Positions 1-6,213 of a stretch of DNA of 10,390 nucleotides are shown piece by piece. Under the pieces are notes generated by a model that saw only the letters and a program-made list of their open reading frames with translations, did not search any database and had not been told where the DNA came from. This stretch comes from an uncultured Arthrobacter sp. (GTDB lineage: Bacteria > Actinomycetota > Actinomycetes > Actinomycetales > Micrococcaceae), in the NCBI GenBank assembly GCA_937873245.1, contig CALMVY010000268.1, positions 1 to 10,390 of the forward strand, given 5' to 3'. Numbering within the stretch: position 1 is the first letter of the stretch; every line of letters starts with the position of its first letter. The position numbers and the translations under genes are program-made.

Positions 1-202
1 AAAGAAGTTGTAGGCCGACGGGGTGGTTCCGCCGGAGCTCAGACTCATCGAGCCCGTCGTCTCCGCGCCGAAGGGCGCGGTGCTGCAGCGCTAGGCGCTC
101 GCCGAAGGTACACCCGGCGTCGGCGATATGACCTCCGGGGACCAACCGGGCCGGGGCCGGTATCGGCACGGGGCAGCAAAGGAGTCACGCCCCCAACCCG
201 CA
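1..202. other. Left-edge region, no supported gene
   Basis: No complete gene is visible here. One plus-strand reading frame (14-94) gives a 26-residue protein-like tail ending at a TAG at 92-94, but an in-frame TAG at 11-13 cuts it off from anything upstream and it has no start with a ribosome binding site. Within it, 63-80 is a perfect 7-bp GC hairpin (CCGCGCC / GGCGCGG, loop GAAG). No T-run follows on either strand, so it is not a convincing intrinsic terminator. The region lies downstream of the stop of the minus-strand BTAD regulator and may be the remnant or end of a neighbouring gene. Confidence 0.4.
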
Positions 203-1183
203 TCAGACGGCTGCGGCCAGGGCCTGCCGGAGGAAGGAGTCGAGAACCCTGCCGGCGTCTTCCTGCATGCGCCGGGAATCCTCGGCAGCAAACTGCGTGC
301 GTTTGGGTCCGTGCAGCCGTTCGCCCAGGTAGAGCAGGGCCGCCAGGACCTCCGAAAGCTCGGTATTTCCCTCGGCGCGCTGCCGCAGCAGCCTCAGGTG
401 CGCGGCCTGCAGGGCTGGCCCCGGAGCGCAGCCCAGGTCGCGGTCAAACAGCCGGCGGCAGCGTTCGTACGCGGACAGCCCCTCCACGGGAAGGCCGGCC
501 TGTTCGTATCCCGAGACAAGAATGGTCCAGGCACGTTCGTTAAGCGGTTCGGACCGGATGGCCGTCTGTGCAAGCGAAATGGCCAGGTGCGGCTTGTCGA
601 GGAAGGCCGCGGTCTCCGCGGCGAGGATCTGGGCCGCGACCTTCTCGGCAGCATGCCGCGTCCGCGCATCCTCCGCCCAATCGGCCACGAGCTCAAAGCC
701 CAGCAGCGGCTCATCGGCCAGTTCCAGGGCCCGCATGGCGAGCAGATGGGCCTCGGCCGGAGCGGACCGCCGGGCCGCATCGACCAGCTGCTGAAACTCC
801 GACAGGTCCAGCTCCACCAGCTGCGGGTCCAGGACGTAGCCGCCGTTCGCGGTGCGCAGCGGGCCCGTCTTGGTGTTGCCCGGCTGGATCGTCCTGCGAA
901 TACCACTGACGTAGCTCTCCAGAGTGGCGATGGCGCCGCTGCTGGCCCGTGGTCCCCACAGGATCTCCACGAGGCGCGCCTTGGAGACAGGGGTCCCGAG
1001 ATTCAACAAGAGAATTTCCAGGATGTGTCGGGGCTTGCAGCCGCCCATGTCCGCGGCCGTGAGTACTGCCCCATTTCGCCGGATTTCGAATGTTCCGAAG
1101 AGCCGGACCGAAATTGCCGGCGTGTTTACGCCCAAATTGTCCACACTGATCTCCGATTTCCCCATTTGAAACCTAATCACCAT
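203..1183 (-). CDS. BTAD/SARP-family transcriptional regulator (AfsR/DnrI-like)
   Basis: A 326-residue DNA-binding transcription factor. Residues about 24-118 fit the OmpR-type winged helix of SARP regulators: a beta-rich start (ISVRLFGTFEIRRNG), the recognisable stretch KPRHILEILLLNLGTPVSKARLVEILW (as segments from residue 50), then a wing ending at GGYVLDP. Residues about 124-268 form the all-helical bacterial transcriptional activator domain (BTAD), ending near GPALQAAHLRLLRQ. There is no NB-ARC ATPase or TPR extension, so it is the short DnrI-like form and not full AfsR; about 58 residues of helical tail follow. Known members usually activate nearby or secondary-metabolite genes, but no biosynthetic cluster is visible here, so its target is unknown. 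The start is uncertain: neither ATG 1183 nor the in-frame ATG at 1165 (MGKSE) has a good Shine-Dalgarno sequence. It lies 319 bases downstream of the protease on the same strand. Confidence 0.88.
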   Translation of the reverse strand: MVIRFQMGKSEISVDNLGVNTPAISVRLFGTFEIRRNGAVLTAADMGGCKPRHILEILLLNLGTPVSKARLVEILWGPRASSGAIATLESYVSGIRRTIQPGNTKTGPLRTANGGYVLDPQLVELDLSEFQQLVDAARRSAPAEAHLLAMRALELADEPLLGFELVADWAEDARTRHAAEKVAAQILAAETAAFLDKPHLAISLAQTAIRSEPLNERAWTILVSGYEQAGLPVEGLSAYERCRRLFDRDLGCAPGPALQAAHLRLLRQRAEGNTELSEVLAALLYLGERLHGPKRTQFAAEDSRRMQEDAGRVLDSFLRQALAAAV

Positions 1184-1502
1184 TCGGAGAGCCGGAAAGA
1201 ATTATTGGAACGACGTGCTGAGACTCATTTCTGTCCGACTTTCTAGGGAAACCGTGGCACGCAAACCGGGGCACAACAAGCAAAGAAGCTACCCGTTCCT
1301 TTACCATGAGGAAAGTCGAGTACACCCTGGAGGGCCACCAAGTATCCGCCGAAATCAATGTGAGTACCCGGATGGTGCGGCAGGTGTCGCCGCGTCCGGG
1401 CGCCCCGACTTCGTCAAGTATGCAAAATCCGGGCCTTTGCGCACCGCGGAATTTCGGCGCCGCCCCCTCCCCGACGCATTTCCGGGCGGCACGTGGAAAC
1501 CC
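1184..1502. other. 319-base intergenic region between regulator and protease
   Basis: This gap separates two minus-strand genes and should contain the regulator's own promoter and leader. It is less GC-rich than its surroundings, notably at 1190-1320. I see no convincing -35/-10 pair; an AATAAT-like box lies shortly upstream of the regulator start on the minus strand but lacks a -35 partner. A plus-strand open frame begins at ATG 1306 with a protein-like first 26 residues, but it has no ribosome binding site and continues antisense through the protease. I do not annotate it as a gene. No RNA gene or riboswitch was recognised. Confidence 0.5.
1459..1490 (-). terminator. Possible terminator-like inverted repeat after protease
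   Basis: GCCGCCC (1459-1465) and GGGCGGC (1484-1490) can pair as a perfect 7-bp stem with an 18-nt loop. It starts 12 bases beyond the protease stop codon. There is no T-run on the minus strand after the stem, so it may only protect the 3' end or may be chance in GC-rich DNA. Confidence 0.25.
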
Positions 1503-2483
1503 TCATTCCTCGGACATCTCCTCCGGCACGGCGGTCACCTTGATTTCCGTGCCGTCGCGCAGCACCGACAACTCCAGCGGCACCCCAATTGCCTCAGCAA
1601 ACAAGAGCTTTTGGAGACTCTCGGCATTGGAAACTGCCTTCTCGCCGACGCTGAGGAGCGCATCGCCCGCCCGGAGGCCGGCCCGCTCGGCAGGTGACCC
1701 CGCCAGCACTTCCACCACCAGCAGCCCTTCGTGGCGTCCGGTCCGGACCACGGCGCTTGGCTGCAGCTGGACAGGGGTGTTGACGAGCCCAAGAAAGGCC
1801 CGACGGACTCGGCCGTCCTTCAGCAGGGCTGCAATGATCCGCCTGGACGTGGCGTTGACCGGAACCGCCAGTCCCAGTCCGGCCCCGGCCACCGCCGTGT
1901 TGATGCCGACGATTCTGCCCCGGGCGTCCGCGAGCGCTCCACCGGAGCTTCCCGGGTTGAGGGCCGCGTCGGTCTGGATGACGTCCTCGATCATGCGCCG
2001 GTTACGGCCGGACCAGACGGGGATGGAACGGCCCAGTCCGCTGACCACGCCGGCGGTCACGGACCCGGAGAGGCCCAAAGGGTTCCCGACCGCGATAACC
2101 AACTGCCCGACCTTGAGCGACTCCGCATCCCCGAGTTCCGCCGGGGCAGCGGTCGGCGCCTTCCCGTGCACAACCGCCAGGTCCGAGAGAGGATCAGAGC
2201 CGACCACGTCCACGGCCGTGCGGGTCCCGTCGGAGTACACCGCGCTGCCCCGCTGGGCGCCAGCCACCACGTGGGCATTGGTGAGGAGGTACCCGTCGGA
2301 GGTGAACAGAACGGCCGACCCGGCGCCCGTCAGGAACCGGCCGCGCCGGCCGGTGCCACCCACTTCGAGCGCGGCCACATGCGGAGTCACGGCAGCGGCC
2401 ACGCGAATGACCGTCGCGGAGTAGGAATCGAGAGGGTCCTCTGACGCCTCGGGTTCGGGGACCCGACTCATCGCAGTGGCCAC
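1503..2483 (-). CDS. Trypsin-like serine protease with PDZ domain (S1C, HtrA/DegP-like)
   Basis: A 326-residue serine endopeptidase of the HtrA/DegP family. The catalytic triad is visible: His71 (TNAHVV), Asp101 (SDLAVV) and Ser180 (NPGSSGG). The conserved AVGNPLGL and TDAALNPG segments flank the active site. One PDZ domain covers about residues 233-322 (LVVEVLAGSPAERAGLRAGD). I place the start at GTG 2483, because AGGAGG (2490-2495) lies exactly 6 bases before it; a longer frame from 2522 would have to translate that Shine-Dalgarno sequence as Arg-Arg. From either start there is no signal peptide or transmembrane helix, whereas many actinobacterial HtrA-like proteases have an N-terminal membrane anchor. 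I infer a cytosolic protease, or one exported by an unrecognised route. It is divergent from the HtaA gene (182 bases apart). Family members degrade or sense misfolded proteins; its own substrate is unknown. Confidence 0.92.
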   Translation of the reverse strand: MATAMSRVPEPEASEDPLDSYSATVIRVAAAVTPHVAALEVGGTGRRGRFLTGAGSAVLFTSDGYLLTNAHVVAGAQRGSAVYSDGTRTAVDVVGSDPLSDLAVVHGKAPTAAPAELGDAESLKVGQLVIAVGNPLGLSGSVTAGVVSGLGRSIPVWSGRNRRMIEDVIQTDAALNPGSSGGALADARGRIVGINTAVAGAGLGLAVPVNATSRRIIAALLKDGRVRRAFLGLVNTPVQLQPSAVVRTGRHEGLLVVEVLAGSPAERAGLRAGDALLSVGEKAVSNAESLQKLLFAEAIGVPLELSVLRDGTEIKVTAVPEEMSEE

Positions 2484-2489
2484 GACGCA

Positions 2490-2495
2490 CCTCCT
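2490..2495 (-). promoter_or_regulatory. Ribosome binding site deciding the protease start
   Basis: On the minus strand this reads AGGAGG, a full match to the anti-Shine-Dalgarno core, followed by a 6-base spacer and GTG (2483-2481). The site lies inside the longer open frame, which argues strongly for the shorter protein. Confidence 0.75.
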
Positions 2496-2598
2496 GAACT
2501 GGTACTTATCTAAGTCAACCACCGGCCCCTCGGGGGCAGTCCGGCGCAGCCTACGCCCTCAGAGAAATACGCCGGATGTCACGCCACCCGGGCGGCAG

Positions 2599-2628
2599 TT
2601 CATCCGCCGGGCAATCCGCCGATAGGCT
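2599..2628 (+). promoter_or_regulatory. Possible promoter of the HtaA-domain gene
   Basis: A TAGGCT box (2623-2628) fits the actinobacterial -10 pattern TANNNT. A weak -35-like TTCATC (2599-2604) lies 18 bases upstream. Transcription would start near 2635, leaving about 30 bases before the GTG at 2666. The -35 match is only 3 of 6, so this is tentative. I found no convincing DtxR/iron-box match in the divergent intergenic region. Confidence 0.35.
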
Positions 2629-2665
2629 CAGGAGAGACCAGCCTCTCAGCCACAGGAGAACCTAC

Positions 2666-3235
2666 GTGAACCCAGCGAACGCCGCACCCGATCCGCTGCC
2701 TCCGCTGGGCCTGAGCTGGGGCATCAAGCGCAGCTTCATCGACTACATCGCCAGCCTGCCGGACGGCTCCGTTGCTGCGACCGCCGGGGCAACCGTGTCC
2801 GGGTCTTCGCTGTTCTGCTTCAGCCCCGAAACGTCCGACTACGACGTCGTGCGCGGCACCGGCGTGCTGCGCTTCCGCGGCGACGTCCGGCTCGCCGGGC
2901 ACCACGGCATGCTGCTGGTCCGGCTGCTGGACCCCTGGATCACCTTCACCACCGGCAGCGGCGTACTGTCCATCAGCACCGGCGACGGCGGCGGCCAGGA
3001 CCGTACCGCCGTCGGCTTCCTGAACCCTGCGAAGCCGCGCGACGCCGAAGGGTCCCTGGTCTGGGAACACGTCGACGTCGTCATCTCACCCGAGGGGTCC
3101 GAACTCTTCGACGGACAGTATGCGGCAGGGCAGCCGATGGATCCGCTCTTCATCCGGGTCGCCCGCTCGGAAAACCCGCCGGGCAATAAGAGGGAAAGGC
3201 AGTTCGTTTGGCTCAGGGTCACGCCGGTGTCGTGA
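2666..3235 (+). CDS. Single HtaA-domain protein, probable heme-binding
   Basis: A 189-residue protein made almost entirely of one HtaA domain (about residues 14-168), the heme-binding module known from the Corynebacterium HtaA, HtaB and HtaC uptake proteins. The family hallmarks are visible: LSWGIKRSFIDYI near the N-terminus, the GTGVLRFRGDVRLAGHHG strand pair, ITFTTGSGVLSI, and the closing QYAAGQPMDPLFIRV. The Tyr, His and Tyr positions reported to matter for heme binding in HtaA correspond to Tyr27, His79 and Tyr152. The start is GTG 2666, with AGGAGA (2654-2659) 6 bases upstream; the frame is open further upstream to 2576 without a binding site. Unlike classical HtaA and HtaB proteins, it has no signal peptide and no C-terminal membrane anchor. 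No heme ABC transporter (HmuTUV) lies in the window. I infer a cytosolic heme-binding or heme-buffering role, or a related ligand. A strong inverted repeat follows at 3305. Confidence 0.85.
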   Translation: MNPANAAPDPLPPLGLSWGIKRSFIDYIASLPDGSVAATAGATVSGSSLFCFSPETSDYDVVRGTGVLRFRGDVRLAGHHGMLLVRLLDPWITFTTGSGVLSISTGDGGGQDRTAVGFLNPAKPRDAEGSLVWEHVDVVISPEGSELFDGQYAAGQPMDPLFIRVARSENPPGNKRERQFVWLRVTPVS

Positions 3236-3304
3236 TGCCCCCGTCCTCATGCCCCGCATCCGGCGCTGAGGAGCGGGTAATTCCGTGTCGAAGCGCACAA
3301 AATG

Positions 3305-3342
3305 ACCGGCCGCACACTGGTTGAGGAGAGAGTGCGGCCGGT
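3305..3342 (+). terminator. Inverted repeat, likely terminator of the HtaA-domain gene
   Basis: ACCGGCCGCAC (3305-3315) pairs perfectly with GTGCGGCCGGT (3332-3342), an 11-bp stem. After one mismatch, two further pairs form inside it, leaving a 10-nt loop. It lies 69 bases past the HtaA stop. The downstream sequence is only moderately T-rich (ATTTCGTCTTT, 3355-3365), so it is a strong hairpin without a classic U-tract, which is common in high-GC actinobacteria. Confidence 0.6.
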
Positions 3343-3446
3343 AGCCTGTTAGGGATTTCGTCTTTCCCCAACTGTGCCCTAAAGCACCTGAGAGGACGCT
3401 GAGAGGGCACCCGCTGAACCGGGCGCCGGGAAAGTCCCCTGGGCGG

Positions 3447-3482
3447 TTGTCCGGGGGCCCCGGGTGCCGCATTCTTGAACCA
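3447..3482 (+). promoter_or_regulatory. Predicted leaderless promoter of the histidine kinase
   Basis: TTGTCC (3447-3452) and CATTCT (3470-3475) are separated by exactly 17 bases and resemble a -35/-10 pair (4 of 6 matches to TTGACA; -10 matches the ATNNT part of TATAAT-like boxes). Six bases follow before the ATG at 3482, so transcription would begin at the A of the start codon. This agrees with the lack of any Shine-Dalgarno sequence before the ATG. A near-perfect palindrome (CCGGGG, G, CCCCGG; 3451-3463) overlaps the end of the -35 box and could be an operator. Confidence 0.42.
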
Positions 3483-4951
3483 TGGACAAGTCCCCGTCCC
3501 CGTCCCCGCCCGGCCGGCCCCGCCGCCGGGCCAGCTGGGGCTTGCGGAAGCGGTCGACGGCGGCCGCCGTCGCCGTCGTCGCCGTTGCCCTGCTGGTCGG
3601 CGGCGTCATCTGGATCGCGCTGCTGCAGAGCACCCTCACGGCCTCGCTCGACACATCTTCCGTTCGGAAGGCACAGAACGTGATCGTTGAGCTGGCTGAC
3701 AATGACATCGAGGATGCCGCTGAATATATCCGGCTGACTGGCTATTCCGGCCAATACGTCCAAATCATCGACGCCTCAGGGCAGGTAGCAGCCTCCTCCG
3801 ATCCCAAGGCCGCACAAGTACCCTTGACCGGGCTGCGTCCCGCGCCGGGACAGATTCAGGCTCAGGATGTCTCCAGCCTTCCGAACATCGGCAATAACGA
3901 TGACTTCCACGTGGTCGCGGCCGGCGTGCAGGCCGGTTCCGCGATGTACACCGTGGTGGTGGCCTCCTCGGTGCAGGTACAGACCGACACCGTTGTCACC
4001 GTGGCCTGGTTTCTCCTTGCTGCTACGCCGCTGCTGCTGGCCATCGTCGCTGTCTCCGTGTGGTTGTTGGTGGGCCGTTCGCTGAAGCAGGTCGAAAGAA
4101 TCCGGGGCCAGGTCGCCCGGATCAACGCCGACCACCTCGATGGCCGCGTCGACGTTCCGCGCACCAACGACGAACTCGAGGCACTGGCCCAAACCATGAA
4201 CATGATGCTGGAGCGGCTCCAGGCATCGGACCGCGAACAGCGCCGCTTCGTCTCTGATGCAAGCCACGAGCTGCGCAGCCCGCTGGCCACCCTGAGTGCC
4301 GGCGTCGAGATCGCCGCTGCGGATCCTTCCGGAGCGATGTGGACCCAAATGAAGGATGTCCTTGCCGGCGAAACCGACCGCATGCGCTATCTGGTGGAGG
4401 ACCTGCTCACCCTGGCCAAGGCGAACGACGGGGGGCTGACGATCGAAGATGCCGAGGTGGACCTGGATGACGTCGTTGACCAGGAGCTCAGGCGGCTGCG
4501 CTCGGCGAGCCGGCATCAAGTGTCGGCCGATCTCACCCCGGTACGGATCCGGGGCGACGCCCGGCGCATCGGCCAGGTGCTGCGGAACGTCCTGGACAAC
4601 GCCGAGCGGCACGCGCTCTCCCGGATCCGCGTCGTCCTGCGCACGACGGACGCCGGCGCCGTGATCACGGTCGACAACGACGGCGATCCCGTCCCTGAGG
4701 CGGACCGCACGCGGATCTTTGAGCGCTTCGTCCGGCTCGACGAGAGCAGGTCCCGGGAAGGTGGTGGAAGCGGCCTCGGCCTGGCGATTGCCGCCGGGAT
4801 CATGGCAGCGCACCAAGGCACCATCCGGGCAGCCGAAAGCCCTGCCGGTGAATCCCGCTTCGAAATTACTTTCCCTGTGCCCGATCCGGGGGCTCCGGCT
4901 CCGGATGCGGGCGCGGCACTTGCACCGGCGCAGGAATCTGGCCGGCGCTGA
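3482..4951 (+). CDS. Two-component sensor histidine kinase
   Basis: A 489-residue membrane sensor kinase. After a basic cytoplasmic N-terminus come a first membrane helix (about 25-48), an extracytoplasmic sensor region (about 50-170, unrecognised, with a PAS/CACHE-like strand QYVQIIDASGQVAASS), a second helix (about 172-197) and a HAMP linker (about 198-250). The HisKA domain carries the phospho-acceptor His262 in SDASHELRSPL. The ATPase domain shows an N box (RNVLDNAERHA, Asn369/Asn373), a G1 box (DNDGDPVP from 399), an F box (RIFERFVRLD) and a G2 box (GGGSGLGLAIA, 427-437). All residues needed for autophosphorylation are present. The last 24 or so residues are Pro/Ala-rich and lie beyond the catalytic fold; they are encoded by DNA that is also coding on the other strand for the response regulator. 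That regulator is the obvious partner, and the tail-to-tail arrangement is unusual. The stimulus is unknown. Confidence 0.95.
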   Translation: MDKSPSPSPPGRPRRRASWGLRKRSTAAAVAVVAVALLVGGVIWIALLQSTLTASLDTSSVRKAQNVIVELADNDIEDAAEYIRLTGYSGQYVQIIDASGQVAASSDPKAAQVPLTGLRPAPGQIQAQDVSSLPNIGNNDDFHVVAAGVQAGSAMYTVVVASSVQVQTDTVVTVAWFLLAATPLLLAIVAVSVWLLVGRSLKQVERIRGQVARINADHLDGRVDVPRTNDELEALAQTMNMMLERLQASDREQRRFVSDASHELRSPLATLSAGVEIAAADPSGAMWTQMKDVLAGETDRMRYLVEDLLTLAKANDGGLTIEDAEVDLDDVVDQELRRLRSASRHQVSADLTPVRIRGDARRIGQVLRNVLDNAERHALSRIRVVLRTTDAGAVITVDNDGDPVPEADRTRIFERFVRLDESRSREGGGSGLGLAIAAGIMAAHQGTIRAAESPAGESRFEITFPVPDPGAPAPDAGAALAPAQESGRR

Positions 4952-5609
4952 GCTGGTAGCCCATCCCCCGCACCGTGGCCAGGCTGCGGACGCCGAACGG
5001 GGTGTCGATCTTTCGCCGCAGGTAACCGATGTAGACCTCCACGACGTTGTCCCCGCCTTCGTAGGCCGAATCCCAGACGTTGTCGAGGATCTCTGCTTTT
5101 GACACAACCTCGTCGTGCCGGCGCATCAGATAGTGGAGCAGCCCGTATTCGCGCGCGGTCAGGAGGATGTCCGAACCACCCCGCCGGACGCTGCGGGTGA
5201 CAGGGTCCATCGACAGGGTCCCCAGAGACAGCACCACGGGCCGCTCCGGCGCCCCGCGTCTGATCAGGGCGCGGATCCGGGCCACGAGCACCAGGAAACT
5301 GAAAGGTTTGGTCAGGTAGTCGTCGGCACCAAGGTCAAAGGCATCCGTCTGGTCGTACTCGCCGTCCTTCGCCGTGAGCATCATGACCGGGGTCCAAATC
5401 CCGCGGCGGCGGAGCTCTTTGAGCACGTCATAGCCGTTCATGAGCGGCAGCATGAGGTCCAGCAGGATGGCGTCGTAGGAGGACTCGGTCGCGGACGACA
5501 GGCCGCTGACGCCGTCGTGGGCCAGATCCACAACGAACCCTTCATTCACGAGTCCGCGGCGGACGGTGTCGGCGAGGTGCCGTTCATCCTCCACCATCAG
5601 AATCCTCAT
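4866..5609 (-). CDS. OmpR/PhoB-family response regulator
   Basis: A 247-residue DNA-binding response regulator. The receiver domain (about 1-118) has the acidic pair Glu7/Asp8, the phospho-acceptor Asp51 (ILLDLMLP), Thr79 (MLTAKDG) and Lys101 (LTKPF). A winged-helix effector domain (about 125-220) ends with VEVYIGYLRRKID and ATVRGMGYQL, which is typical of OmpR/PhoB proteins. A Pro-rich tail of about 27 residues follows. The start at 5609 is supported by AGGAGGGGAG upstream, whose GGGGAG part lies 7 bases from the ATG. The gene runs opposite to the histidine kinase, and their 3' coding ends overlap at 4866-4951, so they cannot share an operon. Phosphotransfer from that kinase is inferred from adjacency. 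The upstream small gene (5695-5961) is on the same strand 85 bases away and may be co-transcribed. Confidence 0.94.
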   Translation of the reverse strand: MRILMVEDERHLADTVRRGLVNEGFVVDLAHDGVSGLSSATESSYDAILLDLMLPLMNGYDVLKELRRRGIWTPVMMLTAKDGEYDQTDAFDLGADDYLTKPFSFLVLVARIRALIRRGAPERPVVLSLGTLSMDPVTRSVRRGGSDILLTAREYGLLHYLMRRHDEVVSKAEILDNVWDSAYEGGDNVVEVYIGYLRRKIDTPFGVRSLATVRGMGYQLSAGQIPAPVQVPRPHPEPEPPDRAQGK

Positions 5610-5655
5610 CGCGGGACTCCCCTCCTCAAACCCAGTATGACGCCTTGTACGCCTC

Positions 5656-5686
5656 CGCGGGGCGCCGCGAGGAGAGGGCGACGCCC
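5656..5686 (-). other. Two small GC hairpins between the small ORF and the response regulator
   Basis: CGCGG/CCGCG (5656-5660 and 5665-5669, 4-base loop) and GGGCG/CGCCC (5676-5680 and 5682-5686, near-palindrome) lie in the 85-base gap downstream of the small minus-strand gene. Neither has a T-run. They could attenuate read-through into the response regulator or simply reflect high GC. Confidence 0.25.
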
Positions 5687-5694
5687 GGCGGGTC

Positions 5695-5961
5695 CTAAAT
5701 GTCCCCGCCGGTCCGCGAAACCTGGGAGGGGGGACCGAACAGCCAGCCGGAGACGTCGCTGCGCAGGACGAAGTGGGGTCCCCCGGTGGCGCTCACGCTG
5801 CCGGTGGGTACGTAATACCCTCGTCCCGCCCCCGGACCACCGGCGGCACGGTCCAGAGCCTCGGTCAGGTGTCTGGGCAAATGTCCCGAGGGGCCGAGGG
5901 CCCGAAGGCCGTCGAATTCTTCCGGCGTGAGCCGGCCGAGCACTGCAGCGATATCGGCCAT
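5695..5961 (-). CDS. Small uncharacterised protein (88 residues)
   Basis: I do not recognise this family. The protein starts MADIAAVLGRLTPEEFDGLR, followed by a helical segment RHLTEALDRAAG, a Gly-rich turn, then YYVPTGSVSATGGPHFVLR and a Trp-containing end; it is soluble, with no signal peptide or membrane helix. Codon use is strongly G/C at third positions, as in the neighbouring genes, which supports it being real. GGAAGGG (5969-5975) lies 7 bases before ATG 5961 and only 4 before the adjacent ATG 5964, so I choose 5961; the alternative adds one Met. It lies 85 bases upstream of the response regulator on the same strand. The residues could form a small helix-rich N-terminal domain and a beta C-terminal part, but that is a guess. 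Confidence 0.62.
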   Translation of the reverse strand: MADIAAVLGRLTPEEFDGLRALGPSGHLPRHLTEALDRAAGGPGAGRGYYVPTGSVSATGGPHFVLRSDVSGWLFGPPSQVSRTGGDI

Positions 5962-5997
5962 CATGTATCCCTTCCGACGGGCGGTGCCTAAAGGACC

Positions 5998-6003
5998 AGC
6001 CTA
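5998..6003 (-). promoter_or_regulatory. Possible -10 box for the small minus-strand gene
   Basis: On the minus strand this reads TAGGCT, the same hexamer found upstream of the HtaA-domain and pirin genes. It would place the transcript start about 30 bases before the ATG at 5961. No good -35 box was found at 16-19 bases upstream. Confidence 0.3.
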
Positions 6004-6093
6004 GGATCACGCCATGAACGGCACATTAACACCGGACGACGATCATCGAACACGTGCCGGAAACGGGACGCGGCCAAGGCCTTCTCCCCAGCC

Positions 6094-6103
6094 ACACCGG
6101 TGT
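6094..6103. other. 10-bp perfect palindrome in the divergent intergenic region
   Basis: ACACCGGTGT is a perfect palindrome in the 252-base region between the divergent small gene and the DUF4193 gene. It could be a dimeric regulator site; a 10-bp palindrome can also occur by chance. Confidence 0.2.
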
Positions 6104-6213
6104 CATCAGGGTCACGGCCCGCGGCCCCCCCCGTACACCCAGCAAATTAACGGGTGGATGCTGTACCGTTCAATCCCGGGAAACCCAGACCAACGGAATC
6201 GAGAATCAACCAG

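Noticed and set aside
128..1246. Long plus-strand open frame opposite the BTAD regulator
   Set aside because: The minus strand encodes clear winged-helix and BTAD motifs; the plus-strand protein is low-complexity and Arg/Gly/Gln-rich, as expected of a shadow frame.
1306..2424. Long plus-strand open frame of 372 codons
   Set aside because: Almost all of it is antisense to the protease, whose catalytic motifs prove the other strand; it has no ribosome binding site. Only its first residues are noted as a weak finding.
2496..2520. Possible DtxR-type iron box near the protease start
   Set aside because: The AT-rich stretch has partial dyad character but does not match the known iron-box consensus well enough to call.
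3776..5107. Long minus-strand frame opposite the histidine kinase
   Set aside because: It lacks recognisable domains and overlaps both the kinase and response regulator, each of which has full family motifs.
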